From positions 1 through 64,000 of the forward strand of contig NZ_AUXY01000100.1 in the NCBI RefSeq assembly GCF_001625695.1: a stretch of 64,000 nucleotides of DNA, written 5' to 3'. Position numbers and translations under genes: made by a program. Under the pieces are notes generated by a model. It was not told the DNA's origin. It made no database searches and saw only the letters and a program-made list of their open reading frames with translations. Origin of the DNA: Pseudoalteromonas luteoviolacea H33-S. Its GTDB lineage: Bacteria; Pseudomonadota; Gammaproteobacteria; Enterobacterales; Alteromonadaceae. This document shows, in pieces, positions 16,693 through 26,197 of this stretch (position 1 is its first letter; every line of letters starts with the position of its first letter).

Positions 16693-17280
16693 ATGACTTA
16701 CATAGTGTTTGTATCGATAGTGTTGCTCATCACTATCCTCGGCGTATACATGGTCATTGAAAACAATCGACAAAAAGCCCGTGACGCTGAGAAAAAAATT
16801 TTTAATGAGCGCGTAAAAGACATTACTTCTTTGTATAAGAGAAAAATAGCAGAGTATGTTGACTGTAAACTTATCAGACCCAAGCATGCGCCAAAATTTA
16901 ACGCTATTGTCGGCAATTTTTTCGTAGTTCAAGCGCATAATGAAGAAAACTTGGCACGCCTAGAAAGAGTTAGTGAGCATTTATTAAGCCAAGTTGGCTC
17001 AGAGTTAAACAAATGCCGCAGCAATGACACGGTAGATTTATTAACCGAACAGCTATTTTTATTTGCTGCTGAATTGCCTTCAGCTGGTATTGCTTACAAT
17101 AAAAACTTTTATACAGAAATTCTGCCAGCGCTGATATCTCGAATACAGACACCAGATTCATACGAAGCGATACAACCTGAATCAGAGCATGAAGTAGGCA
17201 CTGAATCTGAAGACGTCTCTAACGATAGCAGTGAACAAGCGCCCCCTCCATCAAGACAAGCAGCTGACGCAATCAATTAA
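16693..17280 (+). CDS. Membrane-anchored protein of unknown function
   Basis: A 195-residue protein with one N-terminal transmembrane helix (about 3-22), a charged helical region (about 25-60), a predicted soluble alpha-helical domain (about 60-150) and a Ser/Glu/Pro-rich disordered tail (about 155-195). No family was recognised. It lies between nadK and recN on the same strand, about 60 bases from each, and upstream of the recN LexA boxes. Confidence 0.7.
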   Translation: MTYIVFVSIVLLITILGVYMVIENNRQKARDAEKKIFNERVKDITSLYKRKIAEYVDCKLIRPKHAPKFNAIVGNFFVVQAHNEENLARLERVSEHLLSQVGSELNKCRSNDTVDLLTEQLFLFAAELPSAGIAYNKNFYTEILPALISRIQTPDSYEAIQPESEHEVGTESEDVSNDSSEQAPPPSRQAADAIN

Positions 17281-17299
17281 AAGTTGATTTTTTAAGAAA

Positions 17300-17319
17300 T
17301 GCTGTATAAATTAACAGTA
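17300..17319 (+). promoter_or_regulatory. LexA (SOS) box 1 of recN
   Basis: CTGT-N8-ACAG at 17302-17317 in a 20-base context TGCTGTATAAATTAACAGTA is a good match to the gammaproteobacterial LexA operator. A TATAAA -10-like element (17305-17310) lies within it, so LexA would block RNA polymerase. Confidence 0.9.
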
Positions 17320-17322
17320 AAA

Positions 17323-17342
17323 TACTGTTTGGATATACAGCA
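17323..17342 (+). promoter_or_regulatory. LexA (SOS) box 2 of recN
   Basis: A second CTGT-N8-ACAG occurs at 17325-17340 and ends immediately before the recN ATG (17342), so the operator overlaps the translation initiation region. The two boxes are 23 bases apart, consistent with cooperative repression. Confidence 0.85.
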
Positions 17343-19018
17343 TGCTTACTAGTTTGCAAATTAAAAACTTTGCCATAGTCAGTGAACTTAACATCGATTG
17401 GCGTTCCGGCATGACAGCCATTACTGGTGAAACCGGTGCGGGTAAGTCGATAGCAATTGATGCCCTATCCCTTTGTCTTGGCGAACGCGCTGATGCAAAT
17501 GCGATCCGTCCTGAAAGTAGTAAAGCAGAAATTTCTGCGCAATTTGATATTCGTAAGCTGCCACAAGCACAGAAATTTCTTTCTGAGTTACTGCTCGATG
17601 ATGAAGAGCAAAACTGTATTTTACGTCGCGTGATCACACGAAATGGTCGCAGTAAAAGTTTTATCAATGGCTCCTCTGTAACGGCCGCTCAGCTTAAAGA
17701 GCTGGGCCAAATCTTGATAGCCATTCACGGACAGCACGCCCACCAATTGCTGTTAAAGCCCGACCATCAGCTTGGGCTACTCGATGCGTATGCGGGCCAC
17801 CATAACCTGCTAAGTGCAGTCAAAACCCAATATAACCACTATCACAAGCTGCAAAAAGAACACGCCAGCTTGTTAAAACAGCAGCATGCACAAGCAGCAA
17901 AAAAGCAACTGCTTGAATATCAAGTCGAAGAGCTCGATGAATTTGCGCTTCAAGAGGGTGAGTTTGAGCAAATTGAAGCTGAACATAACAGACTTAGCCA
18001 TGCCCAAACTTTAGTGGAGAGTTCGCAACGTGAGCTAATGAGTCTGTATGAACAAGATGACCAAACAGTACTTGGCCAACTTCAACACAGTGTACAAACT
18101 TTTAGTGAGCTGAGTACGTTAGATAAATCTTTAGAAGGAATATCTCAAATGCTCAGCGAAGCGGCTGTACAATTAGAAGAAGCCTGCCGAGAGATCCGTA
18201 GCTATGGTGAAAGCGTTGAGCAAGACCCTATCCGTTTACAAGAAATCGAAGAGCGGATCACGCAAGCAATGGCGCTTTCAAGAAAACACCAAATTCAACC
18301 AGATCAGCTCGCGGCTCACCATTTTGCTTTAAAGCAAGAGCTAAATAACATCTGTTCAGATAACGCGCGTATCGACGACTTAGAGCATGAAATTGCAGAA
18401 GCATTACACGCTTACCACATTTCTGCTAGCCAGCTAAGTGAAAGCCGTGCCATTGCTGCGAGCACACTCAACACGCTGATCACAAACAGTATGCATGAAT
18501 TGTCTATGGAAAATGGCCGCTTTGCTATTGAGCTCAGCAAAGAAGCAGATAGACGCCCCAATGAGCTCGGTATGGATAATATTGAGTTTTTGGTATCTAC
18601 TAACCCGGGTCAACCGATGCAGGCACTCGCTAAAGTTGCTTCAGGTGGTGAATTGTCAAGAATAAGTCTAGCAATTCAAGTGATTATCGCAAATAAAGTC
18701 ACTACACCTACTTTGATTTTCGATGAAGTAGATGTGGGTATCTCTGGCCCTACGGCGTCTCAGGTAGGAAAGCAATTGCGTTTATTAGGTAAATCAACAC
18801 AAGTCATTTGTGTAACGCACTTGCCGCAAGTTGCCTGCAGCGGTCATCAACAATTTTTTGTGCAAAAAACAGTTGAGAATGCGCAAACTTACACCTCGAT
18901 GGTATCGCTAAATGAGCAAAAACGAGTAGATGAAATAGCCCGCTTGCTCGGTGGTGACAGCGTAAGTGATACCACGCGAGCCAGTGCCAAAGAGCTACTC
19001 AGTGTGCAGGGCTGTTAA
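17342..19018 (+). CDS. recN: DNA repair protein RecN
   Basis: A 558-residue SMC-like ATPase for double-strand-break repair. Walker A is ITGETGAGKSIAIDAL (about 29-44). A long coiled coil with a hinge lies about 150-390. The ABC signature ASGGELSRISLAIQ and Walker B LIFDEVDVGISG are near the C-terminus, followed by VCVTHLPQVA. The start at MLTSLQIKNFAIVSEL matches the family start. Two LexA boxes directly upstream indicate SOS control. Confidence 0.98.
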   Translation: MLTSLQIKNFAIVSELNIDWRSGMTAITGETGAGKSIAIDALSLCLGERADANAIRPESSKAEISAQFDIRKLPQAQKFLSELLLDDEEQNCILRRVITRNGRSKSFINGSSVTAAQLKELGQILIAIHGQHAHQLLLKPDHQLGLLDAYAGHHNLLSAVKTQYNHYHKLQKEHASLLKQQHAQAAKKQLLEYQVEELDEFALQEGEFEQIEAEHNRLSHAQTLVESSQRELMSLYEQDDQTVLGQLQHSVQTFSELSTLDKSLEGISQMLSEAAVQLEEACREIRSYGESVEQDPIRLQEIEERITQAMALSRKHQIQPDQLAAHHFALKQELNNICSDNARIDDLEHEIAEALHAYHISASQLSESRAIAASTLNTLITNSMHELSMENGRFAIELSKEADRRPNELGMDNIEFLVSTNPGQPMQALAKVASGGELSRISLAIQVIIANKVTTPTLIFDEVDVGISGPTASQVGKQLRLLGKSTQVICVTHLPQVACSGHQQFFVQKTVENAQTYTSMVSLNEQKRVDEIARLLGGDSVSDTTRASAKELLSVQGC

Positions 19019-19036
19019 GCCGCGGTAGACAAGCAA

Positions 19037-19060
19037 AGAGGTATCAAGATTGATACCTCT
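19037..19060. terminator. Bidirectional hairpin between recN and cytochrome b561
   Basis: AGAGGTATCA, a four-base loop and TGATACCTCT form a perfect 10-bp stem between two convergent genes. The T tract is weak in both directions (TTTGCTTG on the minus strand), so termination efficiency is uncertain. Confidence 0.6.
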
Positions 19061-19070
19061 CATGAAGTAA

Positions 19071-19661
19071 TTAGGGTGCGCTTGAGGTCATTTTTTTAAG
19101 GGTGCGATCTTTTTTTACAAAATGGTGGAACAACGCAGCACCGGCATGCCCGACAATCAATATCCACATAAGCCATGCGCCTAAAATTTCTTTATGAATA
19201 AAATCAATCGGCTTTTCAAACTCTTTGAAAGTCAGCCCCCAACTTTCCACTACAAGATATTGAAACAGCGCTGTATCGGAAAACTTTGGTATATCGAATA
19301 AAAAGAAAAATTCAGTATGTACACCTGTGCCAATATACCCTGTTATCGGCGCAATAATCATGATTGCATAGAGGGCGTAATGTCCTAAATGTGCGGCTAT
19401 ATGCTCCAAGTTAGTACCCGGCTCTGGTTTTGGTGACTTATTCATTGCGCGCCACACTAATCTCAGCAGCACAATGGCCATAATGGATACGCCAAACGAT
19501 AAGTGTAATTGCAATGCCGTCCAGTTCTCGGGGGTTTTGACCTCTGTAAACCACTGGCGATAATATACGCTCACATATGCTGCTAAAAATAACATAACCA
19601 TGAGCCAATGGATCCACTTGGCAATACTGCCATAGTCTGTATCGCTATTTTTAAACGCCAT
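19071..19661 (-). CDS. Cytochrome b561 family protein
   Basis: About 196 residues with four transmembrane helices (about 15-34, 45-66, 88-110 and 145-168). Haem-ligand histidines are expected in WIHWLMVMLF, LHLSFGVSIM, LGHYALYAIM and VGHAGAALFHHF. It belongs to the prokaryotic di-haem cytochrome b561 group, which moves electrons from quinol or to superoxide in E. coli CybB. ATG 19661 is preferred because GAGG lies 5 bases upstream, although the frame opens at 19676. Confidence 0.88.
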   Translation of the reverse strand: MAFKNSDTDYGSIAKWIHWLMVMLFLAAYVSVYYRQWFTEVKTPENWTALQLHLSFGVSIMAIVLLRLVWRAMNKSPKPEPGTNLEHIAAHLGHYALYAIMIIAPITGYIGTGVHTEFFFLFDIPKFSDTALFQYLVVESWGLTFKEFEKPIDFIHKEILGAWLMWILIVGHAGAALFHHFVKKDRTLKKMTSSAP

Positions 19662-19807
19662 AGATACCTCAATCATTTTGTTACTTAAGTTTAATCTTAA
19701 AGCTTATGATAATGCTAAACGCCCCCCCTTGTATTGCGGTTAATTATGGACAAAGTATTCAAAAAATAGAACGTAAGGCCAGTGGTAAGGTGTTAGCGAC
19801 TCTAAAA

Positions 19808-19842
19808 CAAAAAAGCCCCATCATTGAAATGACGGGGCTTTA
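19808..19842 (-). terminator. Terminator of gltBD
   Basis: On the minus strand AAGCCCCGTCATT, a short loop and AATGATGGGGCTT (one G-T pair) are followed by six T. It lies about 30 bases past the gltD stop. Confidence 0.9.
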
Positions 19843-19873
19843 AGCAAAGTACTAAGTTATCTTAAGTTTTTGG

Positions 19874-21289
19874 TCATACTTCAAGGTAATCTAAAATGCC
19901 TTCAGCGGCGTTTCTGCCTTCAAAAATTGCCGTTACAACCAGATCAGAGCCTCTTACTGCATCACCACCAGCGAAAATCTTGGGGTTACTCGTTTGATGT
20001 GTAAAGGCCCCCTGCTCTGGTGCAACGATCCCGCCCCAGTGATTAATTTCGACATCATACTGAGCGAGCCAATCTAGGTTGTGTGGTTTGAAACCAAACG
20101 CAAGGATGACAGCGTCTGCATCTATGATATGCTCTGAACCTGCGACTTCCTGCGCTCGTCGACGGCCATTACTGTCAGCCTCACCAAGCTCTGTTTTGAC
20201 CATCTGCACACCAGTTACATTGCCCTGCTCATTTAACACGATGCCTTTAGGCTGCACATTGAATTGAAAATTAACCCCTTCCTCTTTTGCGTTTTTAACT
20301 TCACGCTTAGAGCCCGGCATATTTTCTTCATCACGACGATAGGCACATACCACTGATTTAGCTTTTTGACGCACAGAAGTTCTAACGCAGTCCATAGCAG
20401 TATCACCACCGCCCAAAACCACTACACGCTTGTCTGCCATACTAATATAAGCTTGCTGGGACTCGTCATAACCCATCACGCGGTTTGTATTACCAATTAA
20501 AAATGGTAAGGCATCATACACCTGTTTAGCATCCTCATTCTCCAGGCCTCCGCGCATATATTGATAAGTACCTACACCGACAAACACAGCGTCATATTGG
20601 GCAATTAATTCATCCATTGTCACATCTTTGCCAACTTCCGTATTTAACTTAAACTCAACGCCCATTTCAGTGAAGATCTCACGACGCTTTTCCATTACCG
20701 TTTTTTCCAGCTTAAAAGATGGAATACCAAATGTAAGCAAACCGCCGATCTCTGGGTTTCTATCGTAGACAACCGCTTTAACGCCATTTCTAACTAAAAT
20801 ATCAGCACAACCAAGCCCTGCTGGTCCCGCACCAATAATGGCAACCTTTTTGTCTGTCCAAGTAACATACGAAAGGTCAGGTTTCCAACCTTGGGCAAAG
20901 GCAGTATCGGTAATGTACTTTTCGATATTACCAATGGTCACCGCACCAAACTCTTCATTCAAAGTACAAGACCCTTCACAAAGTCTATCTTGTGGGCATA
21001 CTCGTCCGCATACCTCGGGTAAACTATTTGTACGATGAGATAGCTCTGCGGCTTCAAAAATCCGTCCGGTGCGGATCAGCTTCAACCACTGAGGAATATA
21101 GTTGTGAACTGGACACTTCCATTCACAATATGGATTTCCGCAATCTAAGCAACGGTCAGCTTGTGAATCCACTTGCTGCCCTGAAAAAGGCTCATAAATC
21201 TCAACAAAAGAGCTCTTGCGTGTTGATATCGGTTTTTTTCTTGGGTCAACGCGCTGAACATCGATAAATTGGTAAACGTTTTCGCTCAT
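19874..21289 (-). CDS. gltD: Glutamate synthase [NADPH] small subunit
   Basis: A 471-residue FAD/NADPH flavoprotein. The N-terminal cysteines for Fe-S clusters are in DRCLDCGNPYCEWKCPVHN and CGRVCPQDRLCEGSCTL (about 40-110). The FAD-binding motif is VAIIGAGPAGLGCADIL (about 148-164) and the NADPH site is VVVLGGGDTAMDCVRTS. It passes electrons to GltB. ATG 21289 is chosen because GGAGG precedes it and homologues begin MSENVYQF; the frame opens 20 codons earlier. It starts 10 bases after gltB. Confidence 0.97.
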   Translation of the reverse strand: MSENVYQFIDVQRVDPRKKPISTRKSSFVEIYEPFSGQQVDSQADRCLDCGNPYCEWKCPVHNYIPQWLKLIRTGRIFEAAELSHRTNSLPEVCGRVCPQDRLCEGSCTLNEEFGAVTIGNIEKYITDTAFAQGWKPDLSYVTWTDKKVAIIGAGPAGLGCADILVRNGVKAVVYDRNPEIGGLLTFGIPSFKLEKTVMEKRREIFTEMGVEFKLNTEVGKDVTMDELIAQYDAVFVGVGTYQYMRGGLENEDAKQVYDALPFLIGNTNRVMGYDESQQAYISMADKRVVVLGGGDTAMDCVRTSVRQKAKSVVCAYRRDEENMPGSKREVKNAKEEGVNFQFNVQPKGIVLNEQGNVTGVQMVKTELGEADSNGRRRAQEVAGSEHIIDADAVILAFGFKPHNLDWLAQYDVEINHWGGIVAPEQGAFTHQTSNPKIFAGGDAVRGSDLVVTAIFEGRNAAEGILDYLEV

Positions 21290-21299
21290 AACTCCTCCT

Positions 21300-24200
21300 T
21301 TACTGCGCCTGTACTCTAAGTTCCGCACTGCTGCGCGCTCGATGTCCAAGTAAGCTCTTTACATCACTTGACTTAGGTTTCACTAACTTAAACATAGGAA
21401 CATATAATTCAAAGTTAGCAAGTACTTGCTCAGCTCTATCTGAGCCTGTGCACTCCAAATGCTCAGCAATCATGCCTCTTAAATGCTCTTGATGAGAAGG
21501 CAAGTTATCTAACGTTAATACCTCTACCAATTCTGGATTAAAGCGTTTATCCATATCGTTTTCTTCGTCTAAAACGTAGGCAAAGCCACCTGTCATACCG
21601 GCACCAAAGTTCACGCCAATTTGGCCAAGCACACACACTACGCCACCTGTCATATACTCGCAGCCGTTATCGCCTAAACCCTCAACGACAGCGTGTACAC
21701 CAGAATTACGTACACCGAAGCGCTCACCGACTTTTCCAGCAGCAAATAACTTTCCGCCCGTTGCACCATATAAACAGGTATTTCCAGCAATCGTCGCTTG
21801 ATGAGACTTGAAACTAGAGCCAAGTGGTGGCCTAATCACTAACTTTCCACCTGCCATGCCCTTGCCAACATAATCATTTGCATCACCAACAAGGGTTAAC
21901 TCCAAACCACCGGCATTCCACACACCGAATGATTGACCAGCAGTACCGTGTAGCTCAATTGCCACTGGATCTGCTGCCATTCCCTGATTTCCGTATAAGT
22001 TAGCAATATAGCCTGACAGCATCGCGCCTACTGATCGATCTGTGTTCCTAATCCGGCTGACTAGCGATGTCCCACTCTTGTCGTCGATGGCTTGCTGTGC
22101 CTTATTGAGCAAAGATTCATTTAACTCACCTCGATAGTGCGAGGTATTTTCAGCACTACAGTACAAGGTTTGATTACTTGGGTTATTCGGCTTGGCCAAA
22201 ATTGGCGATAAATCCAGCTTTTGCTGCTTACTCGTCTTGCCTTCAAGTACTTCCAGCAAGTCAGTGCGACCAATTAAGTCCGTTAGTTTAGTCACACCTA
22301 AGGTAGCCATTAATTCTCGCGCTTCTTGTGCAATAAACTTGAAGTAATTCATCGCCATCTCTGGTAAGCCATGATAATGACGCTGACGCAAAGTATCATC
22401 TTGTGTTGCAACACCTGTGGCACAATTATTTAAGTGACAGATACGTAAGTACTTACAACCTAGTGCAACCATAGGACCAGTACCAAAACCAAAACTCTCT
22501 GCACCTAAAATAGCGGCTTTGATGATGTCTAAGCCCGTTTTTAATCCCCCATCAGTCTGCAAACGGATCCGGTGACGTAGACCGTTTTCTACCAGTGCCT
22601 GCTGCGTTTCTGCAAGACCTAGCTCCCACGGACAACCCGCATATTTAACCGAAGTAAGAGGACTTGCACCTGTACCACCGTCATAACCTGCGATAGTGAT
22701 CAGATCAGCATACGCTTTAGCTACGCCTGTTGCGATGGTGCCGACACCTGGTTCTGATACTAACTTCACCGAGATCATCGCCTTAGGATTAACTTGCTTC
22801 AAATCAAAAATAAGCTGAGCTAAATCTTCGATGGAATAAATATCATGATGCGGGGGAGGTGAAATCAAAGTGACACCTGGTACTGAGTACCTGAGTTTTG
22901 CTATATATGGCGTGACTTTTTCACCCGGTAATTGCCCACCCTCACCTGGTTTTGCACCCTGCGCGACTTTTATCTGGATCACATCAGCACTTTGCAAATA
23001 GTGGGGGGTAACGCCAAATCGGCCTGAGGCAACTTGTTTGATGCGAGAGTTTTTCTCATTACCAAATCGTAGTTTATCCTCGCCACCTTCTCCTGAATTT
23101 GAAAAACCACCTAAACGGTTCATCGCTATTGCCAGCGCCTCGTGCGCTTCTGGAGAAAGCGCGCCAATACTCATCGCGGCAGAGTCAAATCGCTTATACA
23201 AAGCCTCTGCAGGCTCCACATCTTCAATTGAAACCGCGTTATGTGCTGGTTTTAATTTCAATAAATCTCTTAAATTAGTGACTGGACGATTATTAACAAT
23301 ATCTGCATATTTTAGATAGTCTTCGTATTTCCCTGACTTAACAGCTGCTTGTAATGATTGCACAACGTCAGGATTGTAAGCATGGTATTCGCCACCGTGG
23401 ACAAATTTAAGTAACCCACCATGACTTAATAGTTTACGTTTACTAAACGCCAATTGGTTTAATAGTTTGCTCTCAGCTTCAAAATCACTAAAGTCTGCGC
23501 CTTTTATACGGCTTACCACTCCCTTAAAGCACAGATCCACAACATCATCAGCAAGACCCACAGCTTCAAACAACATAGAGCAACGATATGACGCAATGGT
23601 GCTAATACCCATTTTCGACATGATTTTATACAGGCCTTTGTTTATAGCGTTGCGATAAGCAAGTGTCACATCTCGATATGATTTTTTAATCACACCTTTG
23701 TCACATAGAGAAACGAGCGTTTCGTAGGCCAAGTAAGGGTAAATTGCTGTGGCACCAAAACCGAGTAGTACAGCAAATTGATGCGGATCACGCGCACTAC
23801 CCGTCTCTACAATAATGTTAGAGTCGCAGCGCAGGTTTTCATTCACTAAACGCTGTTGAATGGCACCTACCGCCATAGCCGCGGGTATTGGCAACTGGCC
23901 TTTAGCAATATCTCTGTCGCTCACCACAATCATCACACAGCCACTGGCAGCTTTTTGATGAGCCTCATCACACACTCGCACAATGGCATTTTGCAAGCCT
24001 TCATCTGGTGCATAATTAAGATTTACTTTGCCAACTTGATAGTGAGCGTCATCTGCTTCAGTTAGTTGCTTGATATCTGAATACGTCAATATGGGTGAAT
24101 CAAACTGCAATCGCTTCGCATGACCTGTGGTCTCATTAAATACGTTTTGCTCACGACCGATGCATGTTGCCAATGACATCACGTGATTTTCACGTAATGG

Positions 24201-25757
24201 ATCAATTGGCGGGTTAGTTACTTGCGCAAACTTTTGTCTAAAATAATCATAAATTGAGCGAGTCCCTTGCGAGAGCACAGCAAATGGCGTGTCATCTCCC
24301 ATTGAACCAGTAGCCTCTTGACCATTCGCACCCATTACGCTTATCACTTGTTCGACTTCTTCATTACTGTAACCAAATTGCTTTTGATAGGTCAGTAATG
24401 TTTCCTCAGAAAAGTCTCTTTGCCCAGCATCTTTCTCATCGAGCTGCTCAAATGGTGTTAAGCGCTGAACATTTTGTTCGAGCCAAGCTCTGTATGGATG
24501 TCTTGCTTTAAGATCTTGATCAATTTCTGAAGATTGCCAAATTTTACCATGAAGCGTATCAACAACCAGCAGCTCACCAGGCCCTACTCGACCTTTTTCA
24601 ACCACCTCATCAGCTTCATAGTCCCAGATCCCAATCTCTGACGCGACTGTGATAAAACCATCTTGTGTAATCACATAGCGCGCAGGACGCAAACCATTTC
24701 TGTCAAGATTACATGCGGCGAAGCGGCCATCTGACATCACGATACCTGCAGGTCCATCCCAAGGTTCCATGTGCATTGAATTAAAATCATAAAATGCACG
24801 AAGGTCATCATCCATGGCGCGATTTTTTTGCCAAGCAGGCGGCACTAACATACGCATAGCACGGAAAATATCCATTCCACCCGCTAAAAATAGCTCTAAA
24901 ATATTATCTAAGCTGGATGAATCAGAACCGGCTTCATTGACAAAGGGCGCAGCCAGTTGCAGATCTGGTAATAGAGGCGATGAGAATTTATACGCGCGAG
25001 CACGTGCCCACTGCCGGTTACCCATGATGGTGTTAATCTCACCATTATGTGCCAAATAACGAAATGGTTGTGCTAGTGGCCACTTAGGCTGAGTATTTGT
25101 TGAAAATCGTTGGTGAAAAACACATATGGCACTGGTCATACGCAGATCTGCCAAATCTAAATAGAAGTTTGGTAAATCCGCGGGCATCATCAGCCCTTTA
25201 TACACAGTGACAAGGCCAGAAAGACTCGCAATATAAAACTGCTCATCCGATGTAATGCGCTTTTCAATTCGCCGCCTTGCAACATATAAGCGGCGCTCTA
25301 AATCTTTTGGTCGCCAGCCTTCAGGCGCACTGACAAACACTTGTTCAAATTGCGGTAATTGTGACTTAGCAATTGGTCCCAACATATCAGGTTGAGTAGG
25401 CACCACTCGCCAACCGACTATACTCAGCGTTTCTTTTTCTAATTCTTCATTAATAATGCGTTTAGCAGACTGTGCCAACGCATCATCAGCATTTAGGAAA
25501 ACCATACCAACTGCATAGTTTTTGCCTAACCGCCATTCATTTTCGGCTGCTATAGCGCGAAAAAAGCTATCTGGCTTTTGCAACAGTAAACCGCAACCAT
25601 CACCTGTTTTACCATCTGCAGCTATCCCACCTCGGTGCTGCATACGATCAAGACCCGTGATCGCTGTACGTATTAATTTATGGCTTGCTTGGCCTTGTGT
25701 ATGTGCAATCAGACCAAACCCGCAGTTATCTTTTTCTAATGCCGAGTCGTATAACAT
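21300..25757 (-). CDS. gltB: Glutamate synthase [NADPH] large subunit
   Basis: A 1485-residue enzyme that makes two glutamates from glutamine and 2-oxoglutarate. The N-terminal glutaminase domain begins near CGFGLIAH, with Cys12 as the nucleophile. The FMN/2-oxoglutarate domain has GEGGEDKLRFGNEKNSRIKQ and GYDGGTGASPLTS. The 3Fe-4S cysteines appear in CKYLRICHLNNCATG, and a C-terminal GXGXG beta-helix domain follows (about 1220-1450). GGGAGGGG precedes the ATG. Upstream are ARG-box-like palindromes and an 18-bp operator shared with leucine dehydrogenase. Confidence 0.98.
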   Translation of the reverse strand: MLYDSALEKDNCGFGLIAHTQGQASHKLIRTAITGLDRMQHRGGIAADGKTGDGCGLLLQKPDSFFRAIAAENEWRLGKNYAVGMVFLNADDALAQSAKRIINEELEKETLSIVGWRVVPTQPDMLGPIAKSQLPQFEQVFVSAPEGWRPKDLERRLYVARRRIEKRITSDEQFYIASLSGLVTVYKGLMMPADLPNFYLDLADLRMTSAICVFHQRFSTNTQPKWPLAQPFRYLAHNGEINTIMGNRQWARARAYKFSSPLLPDLQLAAPFVNEAGSDSSSLDNILELFLAGGMDIFRAMRMLVPPAWQKNRAMDDDLRAFYDFNSMHMEPWDGPAGIVMSDGRFAACNLDRNGLRPARYVITQDGFITVASEIGIWDYEADEVVEKGRVGPGELLVVDTLHGKIWQSSEIDQDLKARHPYRAWLEQNVQRLTPFEQLDEKDAGQRDFSEETLLTYQKQFGYSNEEVEQVISVMGANGQEATGSMGDDTPFAVLSQGTRSIYDYFRQKFAQVTNPPIDPLRENHVMSLATCIGREQNVFNETTGHAKRLQFDSPILTYSDIKQLTEADDAHYQVGKVNLNYAPDEGLQNAIVRVCDEAHQKAASGCVMIVVSDRDIAKGQLPIPAAMAVGAIQQRLVNENLRCDSNIIVETGSARDPHQFAVLLGFGATAIYPYLAYETLVSLCDKGVIKKSYRDVTLAYRNAINKGLYKIMSKMGISTIASYRCSMLFEAVGLADDVVDLCFKGVVSRIKGADFSDFEAESKLLNQLAFSKRKLLSHGGLLKFVHGGEYHAYNPDVVQSLQAAVKSGKYEDYLKYADIVNNRPVTNLRDLLKLKPAHNAVSIEDVEPAEALYKRFDSAAMSIGALSPEAHEALAIAMNRLGGFSNSGEGGEDKLRFGNEKNSRIKQVASGRFGVTPHYLQSADVIQIKVAQGAKPGEGGQLPGEKVTPYIAKLRYSVPGVTLISPPPHHDIYSIEDLAQLIFDLKQVNPKAMISVKLVSEPGVGTIATGVAKAYADLITIAGYDGGTGASPLTSVKYAGCPWELGLAETQQALVENGLRHRIRLQTDGGLKTGLDIIKAAILGAESFGFGTGPMVALGCKYLRICHLNNCATGVATQDDTLRQRHYHGLPEMAMNYFKFIAQEARELMATLGVTKLTDLIGRTDLLEVLEGKTSKQQKLDLSPILAKPNNPSNQTLYCSAENTSHYRGELNESLLNKAQQAIDDKSGTSLVSRIRNTDRSVGAMLSGYIANLYGNQGMAADPVAIELHGTAGQSFGVWNAGGLELTLVGDANDYVGKGMAGGKLVIRPPLGSSFKSHQATIAGNTCLYGATGGKLFAAGKVGERFGVRNSGVHAVVEGLGDNGCEYMTGGVVCVLGQIGVNFGAGMTGGFAYVLDEENDMDKRFNPELVEVLTLDNLPSHQEHLRGMIAEHLECTGSDRAEQVLANFELYVPMFKLVKPKSSDVKSLLGHRARSSAELRVQAQ

Positions 25758-25858
25758 AGACCCCTCCCCTTGCTACACCTGCCAGCTTGAATGACTTCGA
25801 CGATTTACTGGCAGATATTCAAAATTAGCGCTGAAATCAAAGTGAGTCAACAAGATAT

Positions 25859-25893
25859 CGAATAAATATTCACTACGTTGAATATTTTTCAAC
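25859..25893. promoter_or_regulatory. Tandem ARG-box-like operator upstream of gltB
   Basis: CGAATAAATATTCA (25859-25872) is followed after a short gap by GTTGAATATTTTTCAAC (25877-25893). Both resemble the ArgR box TGAATWWWWATTCA, and the spacing is close to that of the paired boxes bound by hexameric ArgR. They lie about 100-135 bases before the gltB start. Confidence 0.6.
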
Positions 25894-26014
25894 GACCCCA
25901 TAACGTAACCAAAATTTAATATAATGCACTAAACGGGCTTTTTTAGTTCCTCAAAAAGAATTGACACCGGTATCAAATGTTAAACTTTTGATTTAAAGGA
26001 AAGAAAAAAGAACA

Positions 26015-26032
26015 GTTTACGTAAACGTAAAG
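26015..26032. promoter_or_regulatory. Operator-like palindrome shared with the leucine dehydrogenase gene
   Basis: GTTTACGTAAACGTAAAG contains the palindrome GTTTACGTAAAC. The identical 18 bases occur at 57892-57909 upstream of leucine dehydrogenase, in the same orientation relative to its gene. The pattern resembles operators reported for LiuR, the MerR-family regulator of branched-chain amino acid use; this assignment is inference. Confidence 0.6.
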
Positions 26033-26043
26033 AAACCCGGTAA

Positions 26044-26057
26044 TGAATAAATATTCA
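26044..26057. promoter_or_regulatory. Perfect ARG-box-like palindrome
   Basis: TGAATAAATATTCA is a perfect 14-bp palindrome and a perfect match to the core ArgR-box pattern. It lies about 290 bases before gltB and about 100 bases beyond the end of grxD. A weaker second half may follow at 26065. Confidence 0.6.
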
Positions 26058-26149
26058 CTAAAGCAATATTTGATATTTCTTCAACATATATAGGGAGGTA
26101 AACACGGGTTGATTGAGTTTAGAGAGTGGAAAGTAAATACTACGGACAC

Positions 26150-26175
26150 AAAAAAGCCCGAAATAAATTCGGGCT
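26150..26175 (-). terminator. Terminator of grxD
   Basis: On the minus strand AGCCCGAA, a five-base loop and TTCGGGCT are followed by six T. It lies about 22 bases past the grxD stop. Confidence 0.9.
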
Positions 26176-26197
26176 CTTCAGAATTATAGCGGCATGA

